Positions 25,281 to 35,233 are shown, counted from the first letter of the stretch. The stretch: 64,000 nt of DNA from Rhodococcus sp. 14-2483-1-2 (GCF_002259405.1 NZ_NPFW01000009.1:124001-188000); one strand, 5' to 3'. The notes: a model not told the origin generated them from the sequence alone. Numbers and translations: made by a program.

Positions 25281-26621
25281 CTAGAGGATGCTCAGCACCC
25301 GGTCGATGGAGTCGACTGCCTGTGTCAGTTCGGCTTCGGTGATGGTCAGTGCAGGTCGGAATCGCACTGCCGCATCGCCGCAGCCGAGCGCCAGTACACG
25401 TTCCTCGGTACGCAACAGCTCGATCACGCGGTCGCGGGTGGAGGCGTCGGGTAGGGAGAAGGCGCACATCAGACCGCGGCCACGGACCTCGGATACAACC
25501 GTGTGTCGAGTTGCCAACTCTTGCAACCGGTTCAGCAGTACAGCTCCGAGCTCACCGGCACGAGAGATGAGCTTCTCGGCCTCGACGACCTCCAGGATTC
25601 GACGCGACCGCACCATGTCGGTGAGGTTCCCACCCCACGTGGAGTTGATGCGGGAGCTGACAGCGAAGACGTTGTCGTCGATGTCGTCGACGCGACCGCC
25701 GGCCATGACCCCGCAGACCTGAACCTTCTTGCCGAAGGCCACGACATCGGGGACGACGTCGAGCTGCTGGAATGCCCATGCGGTGCCGGTCATTCCGGCT
25801 CCGGTCTGCACTTCGTCCATCACGAACAGTGCGTCGAACTCGTGGCAGAGCTCCCGTAGCTTCTGCAGGAAGCGAGGCCGGAAGTGGTGATCTCCACCCT
25901 CGCCCTGGATGGGTTCGATGATGGCACAAGCGATGTCGTGCGGATTGGCCTCGAACGCCACCCGAGCCGCCGCCAACGATGCGTCCTCGAGTTCGTCCAT
26001 GTTCGCGTCGGATCGGATGAACGGGGACGGGATGCGCGGCCAGTCGAATTTCGGGAAGCGGGCAACCTTGTTCGGATCGGTGTTGGTGAGCGACATCGTG
26101 TAGCCCGAGCGCCCGTGGAACGCATGCTCGAAGTGCATCACCTGGGAGCCCAGTGACGGGTCGAGACCATGACTTTCGTTCCAGCGTGACTTCCAGTCGA
26201 ACGCCACCTTCAACGCGTTCTCCACCGCCAATGCGCCGCCCTCCACGAAGAACAGGTGGGGCAGGCGAGCGTCACCGAGGACCCGCGCGAACGTGTCGAC
26301 GAATCGGGCCATGGGCACAGTGTAGATGTCGGAGTTGCTCGGCTTGTTCATCGCCGCCTGCATCAGATCGGCCCGAAACTCCGGGTCGTCGATCAAGGCG
26401 GGATGGTTCATGCCCAGCGCATTGGACGCGAAGAACGTGAACAGGTCGAGGTAGCGGGTGCCGTCCCTGGCGTCGACCAGTGTGGAGCCGGTCGAGGCGT
26501 CGAGGTCGAGAACCAGCTCGAAACCGTCGGCCAGTAGGTGTTCGCCGATCACCTCACGGACCGTCGAGGCGTCGATGGTCGCGCCTGCGCGCTGTAATAC
26601 TTGCGTCATGAGGTCGAACAT
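25281..26621 (-). CDS. lat: L-lysine 6-aminotransferase
   Basis: 446 residues; a class III PLP aminotransferase that follows the Mycobacterium Lat sequence closely: NPHDIACAIIEPIQGEGGDHHFRP, FVMDEVQTGAGMTGTAWAFQQLD, the PLP lysine in VVAFGKKVQVCGVMAG, and FEHAFHGRSGYTMSLTNT. It transfers the epsilon-amino group of lysine to 2-oxoglutarate, giving aminoadipate semialdehyde that cyclises to piperideine-6-carboxylate. The divergent aldehyde dehydrogenase supplies the next step. ATG 26621 is used; ATG 26609 is possible. Confidence 0.92.
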   Translation of the reverse strand: MFDLMTQVLQRAGATIDASTVREVIGEHLLADGFELVLDLDASTGSTLVDARDGTRYLDLFTFFASNALGMNHPALIDDPEFRADLMQAAMNKPSNSDIYTVPMARFVDTFARVLGDARLPHLFFVEGGALAVENALKVAFDWKSRWNESHGLDPSLGSQVMHFEHAFHGRSGYTMSLTNTDPNKVARFPKFDWPRIPSPFIRSDANMDELEDASLAAARVAFEANPHDIACAIIEPIQGEGGDHHFRPRFLQKLRELCHEFDALFVMDEVQTGAGMTGTAWAFQQLDVVPDVVAFGKKVQVCGVMAGGRVDDIDDNVFAVSSRINSTWGGNLTDMVRSRRILEVVEAEKLISRAGELGAVLLNRLQELATRHTVVSEVRGRGLMCAFSLPDASTRDRVIELLRTEERVLALGCGDAAVRFRPALTITEAELTQAVDSIDRVLSIL

Positions 26622-26627
26622 ACGCGT

Positions 26628-26672
26628 TAAAATTCCGTAAGCAAGTCCATATAACAGGAAATTATACGGTTG
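26628..26672. promoter_or_regulatory. AT-rich divergent control region of lat and the dehydrogenase gene
   Basis: A strikingly AT-rich 45 bp in a GC-rich genome, containing AAATTCCGTAA and GGAAATTATACGG. The halves TTCCGTA and TATACGG / GGAAATT are partly complementary. Actinobacterial lat genes are commonly paired with an Lrp-type regulator; none is visible here, so the protein that reads this site is unknown. Confidence 0.45.
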
Positions 26673-26733
26673 TGACCGTCATCGGTAGGCTCATCTCCGA
26701 CAGTTCGGTTCTCTTCACGGAAGGTGTACGCGC

Positions 26734-28269
26734 ATGTCTGCATCCATCACCCACGACGAGTTGAGTGTGCGCACTCGCGCGATCCTCGACCGGCTGGGTG
26801 CCACGATCGCGCTCGACGCCCCCGCGGGACCGGACGCGATCATCGCGCGCTCGCCGATCACCGGTGGGAACCTGGCGTCGCTGGCGTCGGCCTCGGCGGC
26901 CGATGTCGAGACCGTCGTCGCCGACGCTCGCACCGCGTTCGTGTCGTGGTCGCAGGTGCCGGCTCCCGTACGTGGTCAGGTGATCCGGGAACTCGGTGAA
27001 CTGCTGCGCGTACACAAGGAGGATCTGGGCGCGCTGGTGTCCATCGAGGCCGGAAAGATCGTCTCCGAGGGCCTCGGTGAGGTGCAGGAGATGATCGACA
27101 TCTGCGACTTCGCCGTCGGACTCTCGCGTCAGCTGTACGGCAACACGATCGCCACCGAACGCCCCGGGCATCGCATGATGGAGCAGTGGCATCCGCTCGG
27201 TGTCGTCGGCGTCATCACCGCATTCAATTTCCCTGTTGCGGTGTGGAGTTGGAATACCGCTCTCGCTCTCGTCGCGGGAGACACGGTCATCTGGAAGCCG
27301 TCGGAGAAGACTCCGCTGACGGCCGTCGGAGTGCAGGCGCTGTTCGAGCGCGCCGCCGCCGCAGCCGGAGTGGACCCCAAGATCGCGCAGCTGGTTATCG
27401 GTGATCGCGCGTCAGGCGAAGCGCTGGTGGACGATTCGCGGGTTGCGTTGGTCTCGGCGACCGGCTCGACGAGGATGGGCCGTGCCGTCGCACCTCGTGT
27501 CGCCGAGCGATTCGGCCGAGTGTTGCTCGAACTCGGCGGAAACAACGCAGCGATCGTGACGCCGTCGGCCGATCTCGATCTGACCACGCGTGGTCTGGTG
27601 TTCTCGGCCGCCGGGACGGCAGGGCAGCGGTGCACCTCGCTTCGACGCGTCATCGTGCATTCGTCCGTCGCGGACGAGTTGGTCGGCAAGCTGGTCGCGG
27701 CCTACGAGACGCTCTCGATCGGATCTCCCTTGGCCAGTGACACTCTGGTGGGTCCGCTCATCGATGCCGGTGCGTTCGCGGGGTATCAGAAGGCTCTCGA
27801 GGCTGCGGTGTCCGACGGCGGAACATTGGTGGTCGGCGGCGAGCGGGTCGACGTGGTCGACGAGTACTCGTTCTATGTTCAGCCCGCGATCGTGACGATG
27901 CCCGCGCAGACCGACATCGTCAAGCACGAGACGTTCGCGCCCATCATGTACGTGCTGACGTACGAGACCCTCGACGAGGCCATCGCACTGCACAACGATG
28001 TGCCGCAGGGTCTTTCGTCGTCGATCTTCACCACCGACCTGCGTGAGGCGGAGCGCTTCCTGTCCGCTGCCGGCTCGGACTGCGGCATCGCCAACGTCAA
28101 CATCGGACCCTCCGGCGCCGAGATCGGCGGTGCCTTCGGCGGCGAGAAAGAAACCGGTGGCGGCCGCGAATCCGGTTCGGACGCATGGAAGGCCTACATG
28201 CGGCGGGCGACGAACACGGTCAACTACTCCAACGAACTGCCCCTGGCACAGGGAGTGAAGTTCGGCTGA
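26734..28269 (+). CDS. pcd: Piperideine-6-carboxylate / aminoadipate-semialdehyde dehydrogenase (ALDH7-type)
   Basis: 511 residues from ATG 26734. Aldehyde dehydrogenase with GVITAFNFPVAVWSWNTALA, the NAD loop, catalytic Glu in LLELGGNNAAIV and catalytic Cys in AGTAGQRCTSLRR. The antiquitin-like pattern (NIGPSGAEIGGAFGGEKETGGGRESGSDAWK) places it with enzymes oxidising aminoadipate semialdehyde to alpha-aminoadipate. Being divergent from lat, it completes the two-step lysine epsilon-oxidation. Aminoadipate semialdehyde is thus the inferred substrate. Confidence 0.9.
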   Translation: MSASITHDELSVRTRAILDRLGATIALDAPAGPDAIIARSPITGGNLASLASASAADVETVVADARTAFVSWSQVPAPVRGQVIRELGELLRVHKEDLGALVSIEAGKIVSEGLGEVQEMIDICDFAVGLSRQLYGNTIATERPGHRMMEQWHPLGVVGVITAFNFPVAVWSWNTALALVAGDTVIWKPSEKTPLTAVGVQALFERAAAAAGVDPKIAQLVIGDRASGEALVDDSRVALVSATGSTRMGRAVAPRVAERFGRVLLELGGNNAAIVTPSADLDLTTRGLVFSAAGTAGQRCTSLRRVIVHSSVADELVGKLVAAYETLSIGSPLASDTLVGPLIDAGAFAGYQKALEAAVSDGGTLVVGGERVDVVDEYSFYVQPAIVTMPAQTDIVKHETFAPIMYVLTYETLDEAIALHNDVPQGLSSSIFTTDLREAERFLSAAGSDCGIANVNIGPSGAEIGGAFGGEKETGGGRESGSDAWKAYMRRATNTVNYSNELPLAQGVKFG

Positions 28270-28273
28270 CGGC

Positions 28274-29518
28274 ATGATCGGCAGTATGAAAGTACTGTCG
28301 ATGATCCTCGCCGGCGTCGTCGTCGGCTATGCGATCAGTGATGTCCGACCGCTCGACTCCCTGCTGAGCAGCACGGCCGAATTCGGTTCACCGGCAACGA
28401 TCGTCAACGGGCTCACTGTCCTCGCACTGACCGCCTGCCTGGTGAGCGTCGTGCTCGCGCGTTCGAGTGCACGGGGTGTGCTCGTCGTGGCGATCGGAGC
28501 AGTACTCGTTGTCGTGTTCCGGACAGTCGGCATGGTGACCGGAATGTTCGGAGACTGGGCCGGCGCAGTGGGCGCAGGTGCACTGCTCGGCGCGTCCGCC
28601 CTGCTGGCGGGGCGACATCGCGGTGCGCAGGCATCGCTGGTCGTCGCCGCTGTCGGAGCCGGTCTTCTCGGTAAAGCGCTCGATGCCCTGCTGCAAGCCG
28701 ACGACGGTCCCGTGTTCGTGTGGGATGTCGTCGGTGCCGAGGACGCAGTGGTTCCGGAGCGGGCGATCGTCATGGTGATCGTGGCCTCGGCCGCGGCGAT
28801 CGCACTGTTCCTGGCGTACCGCAATCAAGAACTACAGCCACACGAGACCCGACGAACTCTGCTGGTCGGGCTTCCGTTGCCTGTGGCAGCCGGTGTTCTG
28901 AGTTGGTTCGCCGGCGGCCACGACAGTGGGGATGCCCTCTGGCTCGGTGCACTTGCCGGTATGACGGCCATCGCGCTGGTGGCGTCGTTCCTTCTGCCCG
29001 GGCGCGACGGACGGCTGCTGCTGGTCCTGTTCGCGTCATCGTCGGCCGGGATCGGCTCGTTCGGCTTCGCTGCCGGTGACAGTGCGCAGTTGGCTCTGAG
29101 CGTGGGTCTGCTGATCGTCGGAGCCGGCCTCGGCTACCGCTGGCCGCAGCTGTACATCGGGCTGGGCGGGCTGTTCGTCATCGCCGTTGCGGGCGCGATC
29201 GGGGGCTATGCCGAGGTGCCGACGGGATCGGAATTCGCCCTGCCGTTGGTCGCCGCGTACGTGGTGGTGTCGGTTCTCGCGACGTCGCCGGGCTCTCTGG
29301 CGCTCTCGCTGCCTGTGCTGTTCACCATGACTCTGCCGGTGGTGGTGTATGCCGCGAGTTATCAGCCGGGCCTGTCTTCGGACGAGGCAGTCGCCACGCG
29401 CACGAGCGAGCCCGACCACCTGGTGTTGTCGGTGGCCGGGCTCGTGGTCGTAGCAGTGGTGACTTGTGCCTGCGCGGTGCTGATGCGCAGGCCTGCCGTC
29501 GTGAGCGGAACCTCGTAG
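28274..29518 (+). CDS. Multi-spanning membrane protein of unknown function
   Basis: 414 residues (start at 28274 or at the internal ATG 28286, MKVLSMILAG). About twelve hydrophobic helices, rich in Ala, Val, Leu and Gly, with no recognised transporter signature. It is four bases downstream of the dehydrogenase stop and could be co-transcribed, but nothing links it to lysine metabolism. A long inverted repeat covers its stop. Confidence 0.75.
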   Translation: MIGSMKVLSMILAGVVVGYAISDVRPLDSLLSSTAEFGSPATIVNGLTVLALTACLVSVVLARSSARGVLVVAIGAVLVVVFRTVGMVTGMFGDWAGAVGAGALLGASALLAGRHRGAQASLVVAAVGAGLLGKALDALLQADDGPVFVWDVVGAEDAVVPERAIVMVIVASAAAIALFLAYRNQELQPHETRRTLLVGLPLPVAAGVLSWFAGGHDSGDALWLGALAGMTAIALVASFLLPGRDGRLLLVLFASSSAGIGSFGFAAGDSAQLALSVGLLIVGAGLGYRWPQLYIGLGGLFVIAVAGAIGGYAEVPTGSEFALPLVAAYVVVSVLATSPGSLALSLPVLFTMTLPVVVYAASYQPGLSSDEAVATRTSEPDHLVLSVAGLVVVAVVTCACAVLMRRPAVVSGTS

Positions 29519-29540
29519 CGGGCTACGAAGTTCCGTTCAC
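29501..29540. terminator. Bidirectional terminator-like hairpin between convergent genes
   Basis: GTGAGCGGAACCTCGTAGC pairs with GCTACGAAGTTCCGTTCAC across a two-base loop, with three mismatches in about 19 pairs. It covers the stop of the membrane gene and directly abuts the stop of the convergent cutinase-like gene. No strong T-tract follows. Confidence 0.7.
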
Positions 29541-31238
29541 CTAGGGTGCCGGGACTGCCGTCGTCGTGGTCGGAACGACGGTCTCCGGAGCTGTCTCGGC
29601 AGCCGTGTCGGTCGCGGTGACGCAGACCGGCGGTGCTCCCTCGACCGGCGTCTCACCCTCGACGGGGATCGTGCACTCGGGTGTCGTCGTGACGACAGCG
29701 GGTGCCGGCGTCTCGGCGGTGGTGACGGGTGCGGGTGCAGCCGGAACGGTGGTCGTCACGACGGGGGTCGAGGTTGCCGGGGCGGTCGTCGTGGCCTTCG
29801 GAGTTGCCGTTGCCGACGTGGTCACCGGTGCGACGATCGTTTCGATCGCTGCGCGTCCGGCCTTCTCCTGAACTGCCTTGGTCTTCACCGGCTCGCCCCG
29901 GTTGGCTTCCTCCGCCAGTTCGGTCAGCCATGCCGCGGCGTACTGCACCGAGGTCAGCGGCTTGCCGTTGGCGGCATCGGCGTCGCGCCAGTAGTCGAAG
30001 TGGTGTCCCGATCCGGGTGCCAGGGTGAGGCCGTACGGGTCGTTCATCACGACGGGGATCGTGTTCTGGTTCGAGGAGATGAAGCCGGTGATCTCCTTGA
30101 AGATCTTCTGCGGCAGGTACACCAGGTCGACCATCTGACCGGTCTCGATCGGCTCCTGTTCGCCGTCGACCTTCGCAGAGACGGGGGTCGTCACTGAGCC
30201 GGGCTTGTAGTCGGGCTCGGAAACCTTGATCAGCACGTCGAGGAACGTCTCGTCGCTCTGCATCCAGTTGGGCTGCGATGCGATCTCGTTGAAGGCGTTG
30301 ACTGCGATGCGTCCCAGGGCCAGTGCGAGATCTGCACCGGTGGCGGGAGTGAGGTTCTCGTTCTGCAGCGCGTCGGCGTTGACCTGGCGACCGACGTTGG
30401 CGGCCAGGTGAATCAATGACGTGTTGGCGGGGAGTGCGCAGGTGAGGTCGCCGTCGGAGCAGAAGGACGCCACTCGGCCGTCGAGTGCGCCGAATCCGCC
30501 GGACGTACCGGGGAGTGCGCCTTGGCCGGAGACCGCGTTGTTGCCGTTCTGGTACTGGGTGTCGAAGCCGTCCGGGTTACCGAACGGGTTCTCGGCTCCG
30601 GGGAACGGGCCCTCCCCGGCGACGCGGCCTGCGTCGGCGAAGATGACGACACCGACGACCTGGTTGGGGTCGACGATTCCGTAGGTGCCGTCGGCGGACA
30701 CAACCTGGTTGCCGACCTCCATCGCGGTGCGGCGGGCAACGTCTGCGCCCTCGCTGTAGCCGACGATGGCGAATCTGGTGTCGGGGCAGGACGCCGAGAT
30801 CGTCCTCATGATGGTCTGCGAGTTGGTGACGCCGGTCTGCACGGCGTTCTCGTAGCTCGCCAGGTCGGCCGGGTACTCGACGTACACCGCGGCGTAGGAG
30901 TCCGGAACCACGTTGCCGTTGTTGGGGGCGCGCACGGCCTGGTCGATCCAGTCGCTGGAGTAGTCACCGGACATCGCTGCGGGGAGCCGCTCGCCCTCGG
31001 GGGTGGTGAGCCACTTGACGCCCTCGCGCGGGGTGTCGCCGCGGCCGCCGATCGCGATGCTCACCATGTCGTAGCAGGTGGCCGTCGAGACCAGTTCGAT
31101 CGATGCTTCGGTGGTCGTGGACGGAGTCGACCACGGTGCGGCGACAACTACTCCGGCACCGAGGGCTCCGATCGCGAACGCGCTCAACGCAACGCGCGCA
31201 CGCTTCGACTTGCCAACATTCATGTTTTCGATCCCCAT
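29541..31238 (-). CDS. Secreted cutinase-family protein with Thr/Pro-rich tail
   Basis: 565 residues (GTG/ATG 31238, or ATG 31223 MNVGKSKRARVALS). A signal peptide (about 10-35, ALSAFAIGALGAGVVVAAP) precedes a cutinase-like alpha/beta-hydrolase with the nucleophile elbow FAIVGYSEGADVAR (the usual Q after Ser is E). A second region at about 270-440 has no family assignment. The last 110 residues are Thr/Pro/Ala-rich low complexity (TTTAPATSTPVVTTTVPAAP), likely a cell-wall or surface spacer. Mycolata cutinase-like proteins hydrolyse esters or lipids outside the cell. The substrate is unknown. Confidence 0.8.
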   Translation of the reverse strand: MGIENMNVGKSKRARVALSAFAIGALGAGVVVAAPWSTPSTTTEASIELVSTATCYDMVSIAIGGRGDTPREGVKWLTTPEGERLPAAMSGDYSSDWIDQAVRAPNNGNVVPDSYAAVYVEYPADLASYENAVQTGVTNSQTIMRTISASCPDTRFAIVGYSEGADVARRTAMEVGNQVVSADGTYGIVDPNQVVGVVIFADAGRVAGEGPFPGAENPFGNPDGFDTQYQNGNNAVSGQGALPGTSGGFGALDGRVASFCSDGDLTCALPANTSLIHLAANVGRQVNADALQNENLTPATGADLALALGRIAVNAFNEIASQPNWMQSDETFLDVLIKVSEPDYKPGSVTTPVSAKVDGEQEPIETGQMVDLVYLPQKIFKEITGFISSNQNTIPVVMNDPYGLTLAPGSGHHFDYWRDADAANGKPLTSVQYAAAWLTELAEEANRGEPVKTKAVQEKAGRAAIETIVAPVTTSATATPKATTTAPATSTPVVTTTVPAAPAPVTTAETPAPAVVTTTPECTIPVEGETPVEGAPPVCVTATDTAAETAPETVVPTTTTAVPAP

Positions 31239-31346
31239 CGCTCACGGCCCGAACCGATTTTCCCGACTGCAGTTGCCAGTGGGTTACCCGGGATTTCGTC
31301 GGTCGGGTCGTTCGCGTTACAAACCGCGTCATTTACCGTCGTACGC

Positions 31347-31859
31347 ATGGCTTTTCGACCCCAAATGACATCGATGGCATTCGACCTGCCCGACGGGTCG
31401 ACGTGCGTTGTGCGTGAGGCGGTGGCGTCGGACCTGGAATCGATCGTGGCCTTGCTGGTCGACGACCCGCTGGGTGTCATGCGGGAGTGCGCCGACGACA
31501 TGGGTCGGTATCGCGCCGCGTTCGAGGACATCTACTCGGATCCACGAAACCTGCAGGTAGTGGTGGTGCACGGTGACGCGGTGGTGGCAACGCTGCAGTT
31601 GACCCTCGTTCCCGGGCTGGCACGAGGAGGCGCACTGCGGGCGCAGATCGAAGCGGTTCGGGTGGCCGCGCGGTGGCGTGGCCGGGGACTCGGCGGTGCG
31701 CTGATCAGGTGGGCGATCGCGGAAGCCGAGCGGCGTGGGTGTGCTCTGGTGCAGTTGACGTCCGACGTCAGTCGAACGGACGCCCACCGCTTCTACACCC
31801 GTCTCGGCTTCGTCGACTCCCACGTCGGCTACAAGTTGGCACTCGGAACTACCGCCTAG
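31347..31859 (+). CDS. GNAT acetyltransferase
   Basis: 170 residues from ATG 31347 (ATG 31365 also possible). CVVREAVASDLESIVALLVDDPLG opens the fold. QIEAVRVAARWRGRGLGGALIRWAIAEAERRGCALVQLTSD contains the acetyl-CoA R-G-x-G-x-G loop, and DAHRFYTRLGFVDSHVGYKLAL closes it. Substrate unknown. It is divergent from the cutinase-like gene (108-bp gap). A CsoR-type box follows within 20 bp of its stop. Confidence 0.85.
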   Translation: MAFRPQMTSMAFDLPDGSTCVVREAVASDLESIVALLVDDPLGVMRECADDMGRYRAAFEDIYSDPRNLQVVVVHGDAVVATLQLTLVPGLARGGALRAQIEAVRVAARWRGRGLGGALIRWAIAEAERRGCALVQLTSDVSRTDAHRFYTRLGFVDSHVGYKLALGTTA

Positions 31860-31876
31860 ATACCCTGGGGGGGTAG
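31860..31876. promoter_or_regulatory. CsoR-type copper operator
   Basis: TACCC-TGGGG-GGGTA (31861-31875), the palindromic GC-core with TA ends seen in CsoR-regulated copper promoters, directly before the GTG of the copper-associated membrane protein. No csoR gene is in the window, so the repressor must be encoded elsewhere. Confidence 0.65.
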
Positions 31877-31885
31877 GGTAGTGCT

Positions 31886-32773
31886 GTGAACTCGGAACGG
31901 CAGGAACTCGACGCACCCACCAAACTCGTCGGATTTGTCGTCGGGATCGCGTTCCTGTTCCTGGCGGCGCTGTTCGTCGGGGACAAGATCGGACCCGACG
32001 CCCAGGCGACCGCAGCCGCGTCACACACCGGCCACGACGCGCACGACGAGACGGCCGCCCCGGCCGCAGTGCCTGCTGGGCTGCAGGCCACCCAGGACGG
32101 CTACACACTGTCTCTCGATCGTTCCGTCACCGAGTCCGGGCCCGAGGTACCGGTCGCCTTCACGATCAGCGGACCGGACGGGGCGGCGCTGATCGACTAC
32201 GACGTCATGCACACCGAGGAACTGCACCTCATCGTCGTTCGGCGCGATCTGACCGACTTCCAGCACGTACATCCGACGCGCAACGCGTCGGGAACATGGT
32301 CGACGGCTCTCGATCTCACCCGGCCCGGGCCTTATCGTCTGTTCGCCGACTTCACCCCGGCCGGTGGCGAGAACATCACCCTGGGAGCGGAGCTGACCGT
32401 TCCCGGCGACTATCGGCCGCAGCCCCTGAGTACACCGAATGTGACATCGAGGGTCGACGGTTACGACGTGACGCTCGCCGGTGCGGTCACCGCGGGGACG
32501 AACTCCACCGTTTCCCTGACGATCGAGCAGGACGGTCGCGAGGTCACCGACCTCGAGCCGTACCTCGGTGCCTACGGACACCTGGTGGCCCTACGCGCCG
32601 ACGACCTCGCCTACCTGCACGTTCACCCCGAGGACGGGCCACCGGGGCCGACGGTCGACTTCACCGTCTCCGCGCCGACCGCGGGGACGTACGCGCTCTA
32701 TCTGGACTTCCAGCACGGGGGCGTCGTGCACACAGCCGAATTCACCATCGAGGTACAGGAGGGACAGGCATGA
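31886..32773 (+). CDS. Copper-island membrane-anchored accessory protein
   Basis: 295 residues from GTG 31886. One N-terminal helix (about 13-35, [19 protein letters not shown]), then an external His-rich part: HTGHDAHDE (about 52-60), [21 protein letters not shown] and a closing [15 protein letters not shown]. The paired HVHP motifs are typical of proteins encoded beside copper P-type ATPases in actinobacteria, presumably for binding copper outside the membrane. The stop overlaps the copA start (ATGA) and a CsoR-type box precedes it, so the two form one copper-induced operon. Confidence 0.82.
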   Translation: MNSERQELDAPTKLVGFVVGIAFLFLAALFVGDKIGPDAQATAAASHTGHDAHDETAAPAAVPAGLQATQDGYTLSLDRSVTESGPEVPVAFTISGPDGAALIDYDVMHTEELHLIVVRRDLTDFQHVHPTRNASGTWSTALDLTRPGPYRLFADFTPAGGENITLGAELTVPGDYRPQPLSTPNVTSRVDGYDVTLAGAVTAGTNSTVSLTIEQDGREVTDLEPYLGAYGHLVALRADDLAYLHVHPEDGPPGPTVDFTVSAPTAGTYALYLDFQHGGVVHTAEFTIEVQEGQA

Positions 32774-34956
32774 GCCAGGAAACCGAACTGATCTTGGGCG
32801 GCATGACCTGCGCTTCGTGCGCCAACCGCATCGAACGCAAGCTCAACAAGCTCGACGGGGTATCGGCGACGGTCAACTACGCCACCGAGAAGGCGCGCGT
32901 CACCAGTGACGGCGTGGCCACCGAAGACCTCATCGCGGCCGTCGAGTCGGCCGGCTACACCGCCACTCTGCCCGCGGCCGAACCGGACGACGAGCTTCCG
33001 ACCGACCCACTGAAGCAGCGATTGATCGTCTCGGCGGTGCTCAGCGTGCCGGTGATCGCAATGGCGATGATTCCGGCGTTGCAGTTCACCAACTGGCAGT
33101 GGTTGTCGTTGACCCTCGCCGCACCCGTGGTCGTGTGGGGCGCGCTGCCGTTCCACCGTGCCGCATGGACCAACCTGCGGCACGGCACCTCGACCATGGA
33201 CACCCTCGTCAGCATGGGCACCCTCGCGGCGTTGGGGTGGTCGCTGTACGCACTGTTCTTCGGTACCGCAGGCACGCCCGGCATGACGCATCCGTTCGAG
33301 TTCACGATCGCTCGAATGGACGGGGCGAGCAACATCTACCTCGAGGCCGCGGCGGGCGTGACCACTTTCATTCTGGCCGGACGATGGTTCGAGAGCCGAT
33401 CGAAGCGCCAGGCCGGTGCGGCGTTGCGCGCCCTGATGGACCTCGGTGCCAAGACAGTTGCTGTACTGAAAGACGATAAGGAACAGCAGATTCCGATCGA
33501 GCAGTTGGCCGTCGGCGATGTGTTCGTCGTTCGTCCTGGCGAGAAGGTGGCCACCGACGGCACCGTCGAGAGTGGATCCTCGGCAGTCGACCGATCGATG
33601 CTGACCGGCGAATCCGTGCCCGAGGAAGTCGGCGTCGGCGACGCCGTGGTCGGTGCGACGCTCAACGTGGGCGGCCGAATCACCGTGCGAGCACAGCGAA
33701 TCGGTGCCGACACTCAGCTCGCCCAGATGGCGAAGGCCGTCGAGGACGCCCAGACCGGCAAGGCGCAGGCGCAGCGCTTGGCCGATCGCATCTCCGGGAT
33801 CTTCGTGCCGATCGTCATCGCGATCTCGGTCGCGACACTCGGATTCTGGCTCGGTTCAGGCAGTTCCGCGGCAGGCGCGTTCACCGCTGCAGTCGCGGTG
33901 CTCATCATCGCGTGCCCGTGCGCGCTCGGATTGGCCACACCCACCGCACTGATGGTCGGCACCGGACGGGCGGCGCAGCTCGGCATCCTGATCAAGGGCC
34001 CGGAGATCCTCGAATCCACGCGCCGGGTCGATACCGTCGTCCTCGACAAGACCGGCACCGTCACGACCGGGGAGATGACCCTGCAGTCGGTGCACGTGGC
34101 CGACGGCGAGGACGAGGACGTGGTCCGTGCCGTGGCGGCGGCACTGGAGTCGGGTTCGGAGCACCCCATCGCCCGCGCCATCGCGGGTTCGGCACAGTCC
34201 ATGACCGTCGAGGAACTCACCAGCCTCGACGGCCTCGGGGTGCAGGGTGTCGTGGATGGTCGCGCTGCGGTGATCGGCCGTCGTTCACTGCTGGCCGACT
34301 GGTCGATGCCGCTGCCGTCGGAATTGGCCGATGCATTCGAGACCGCCGAACGTCAGGGCCGCACCGCCGTCGCGCTCGGCTGGGACGGCAGGGCTCGCGG
34401 AGTGCTGGTGGTCTCCGACTCGGTCAAGCCGACGTCGAAGCAGGCCGTCGCGGAACTACGGGCACTCGGACTGACTCCCGTCATGCTCACCGGAGACAAC
34501 GAGGCCGCTGCGCGCACGATCGCCGCCGAGGTGGGAATCGACCAGGTCATCGCAGGCGTGTTGCCGACGGGCAAGGTCGATGCCGTCCGCGAGTTGCAGG
34601 CGTCGGGCAAGGTCGTGGCGATGGTCGGCGACGGCATCAACGACGCGGCCGCGCTGGCCATGGCCGATCTGGGGCTTGCGATGGGTACCGGCACCGATGT
34701 GGCGATCGAGGCCAGCGACCTGACGTTGGTGCGCGGTGATCTGCGGGCAGTGGGCGACGCCATCCGGCTCTCCCGACGCACGCTGAGCACGATCAAGGGC
34801 AACCTGTTCTGGGCCTTCGCCTACAACGTCGCTGCCGTGCCGCTGGCCGCTGCGGGCCTGCTCAACCCTATGCTCGCCGGTGCCGCGATGGCGTTGTCCT
34901 CGGTGTTCGTGGTGAGCAACAGCCTGCGGCTGCGCCGGTTCCGTTCGTCGATGTGA
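32770..34956 (+). CDS. copA: Copper-translocating P1B-type ATPase CopA
   Basis: 728 residues from ATG 32770 in an ATGA overlap. One heavy-metal domain with MTCASC (12-17), eight membrane helices, actuator TGES (279-282), the metal site CPC (382-384), phosphorylation site DKTGTVT (426-432), HP motif SGSEHPIA, and hinge [15 protein letters not shown] plus a closing YN/MxxSS helix pattern ([28 protein letters not shown]) indicates Cu(I) export. An upstream extension of the frame lies inside the previous gene and is not used. Confidence 0.95.
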   Translation: MSQETELILGGMTCASCANRIERKLNKLDGVSATVNYATEKARVTSDGVATEDLIAAVESAGYTATLPAAEPDDELPTDPLKQRLIVSAVLSVPVIAMAMIPALQFTNWQWLSLTLAAPVVVWGALPFHRAAWTNLRHGTSTMDTLVSMGTLAALGWSLYALFFGTAGTPGMTHPFEFTIARMDGASNIYLEAAAGVTTFILAGRWFESRSKRQAGAALRALMDLGAKTVAVLKDDKEQQIPIEQLAVGDVFVVRPGEKVATDGTVESGSSAVDRSMLTGESVPEEVGVGDAVVGATLNVGGRITVRAQRIGADTQLAQMAKAVEDAQTGKAQAQRLADRISGIFVPIVIAISVATLGFWLGSGSSAAGAFTAAVAVLIIACPCALGLATPTALMVGTGRAAQLGILIKGPEILESTRRVDTVVLDKTGTVTTGEMTLQSVHVADGEDEDVVRAVAAALESGSEHPIARAIAGSAQSMTVEELTSLDGLGVQGVVDGRAAVIGRRSLLADWSMPLPSELADAFETAERQGRTAVALGWDGRARGVLVVSDSVKPTSKQAVAELRALGLTPVMLTGDNEAAARTIAAEVGIDQVIAGVLPTGKVDAVRELQASGKVVAMVGDGINDAAALAMADLGLAMGTGTDVAIEASDLTLVRGDLRAVGDAIRLSRRTLSTIKGNLFWAFAYNVAAVPLAAAGLLNPMLAGAAMALSSVFVVSNSLRLRRFRSSM

Positions 34957-34999
34957 CCGGTTGGTAGCAGCGAACGGCTCGCTAGTACAGGATGGAGAC

Positions 35000-35233
35000 A
35001 TGTCCGACGCACACGATGTCCCCATCCGCGACGAATCGATCAGACTGGGTCAGTTCCTCAAGCTCGCCAACCTCATCGAATCCGGTGCCGAGGCGAAGGG
35101 CGTCATCGCCGACGGACTGGTGAGCGTCAACGGAGACGTCGATGTGCGGCGCGGACGGCAGTTGCAGCACGGTGATGTCGTATCGGTCCAGGGTGGGCCC
35201 TCGGCCCGCGTGAGCAAGGAAGAGGCACTGTGA
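35000..35233 (+). CDS. Small S4-domain RNA-binding protein (YbcJ-like)
   Basis: 77 residues from ATG 35000, with GATGGAGA just upstream. A single S4 domain: IRLGQFLKLANLIESGAEAKGVIADGLVSVNGDVDVRRGRQL and HGDVVSV. Stand-alone S4 proteins of this size bind structured RNA, often ribosomal; the function is not firmly known. The end overlaps the methyltransferase start (GTGA). Confidence 0.88.
   Translation: MSDAHDVPIRDESIRLGQFLKLANLIESGAEAKGVIADGLVSVNGDVDVRRGRQLQHGDVVSVQGGPSARVSKEEAL

Noticed and set aside
32440-32456. GAATGTGACATCGAGGG resembling a repeat arm
   Set aside because: It is coding sequence of the copper accessory protein with no core or partner arm.
32296-32769. N-terminal extension of copA in frame
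   Set aside because: It lies inside the copper accessory gene and lacks similarity; the ATG at 32770 has a coupled ATGA start and the heavy-metal domain follows directly.
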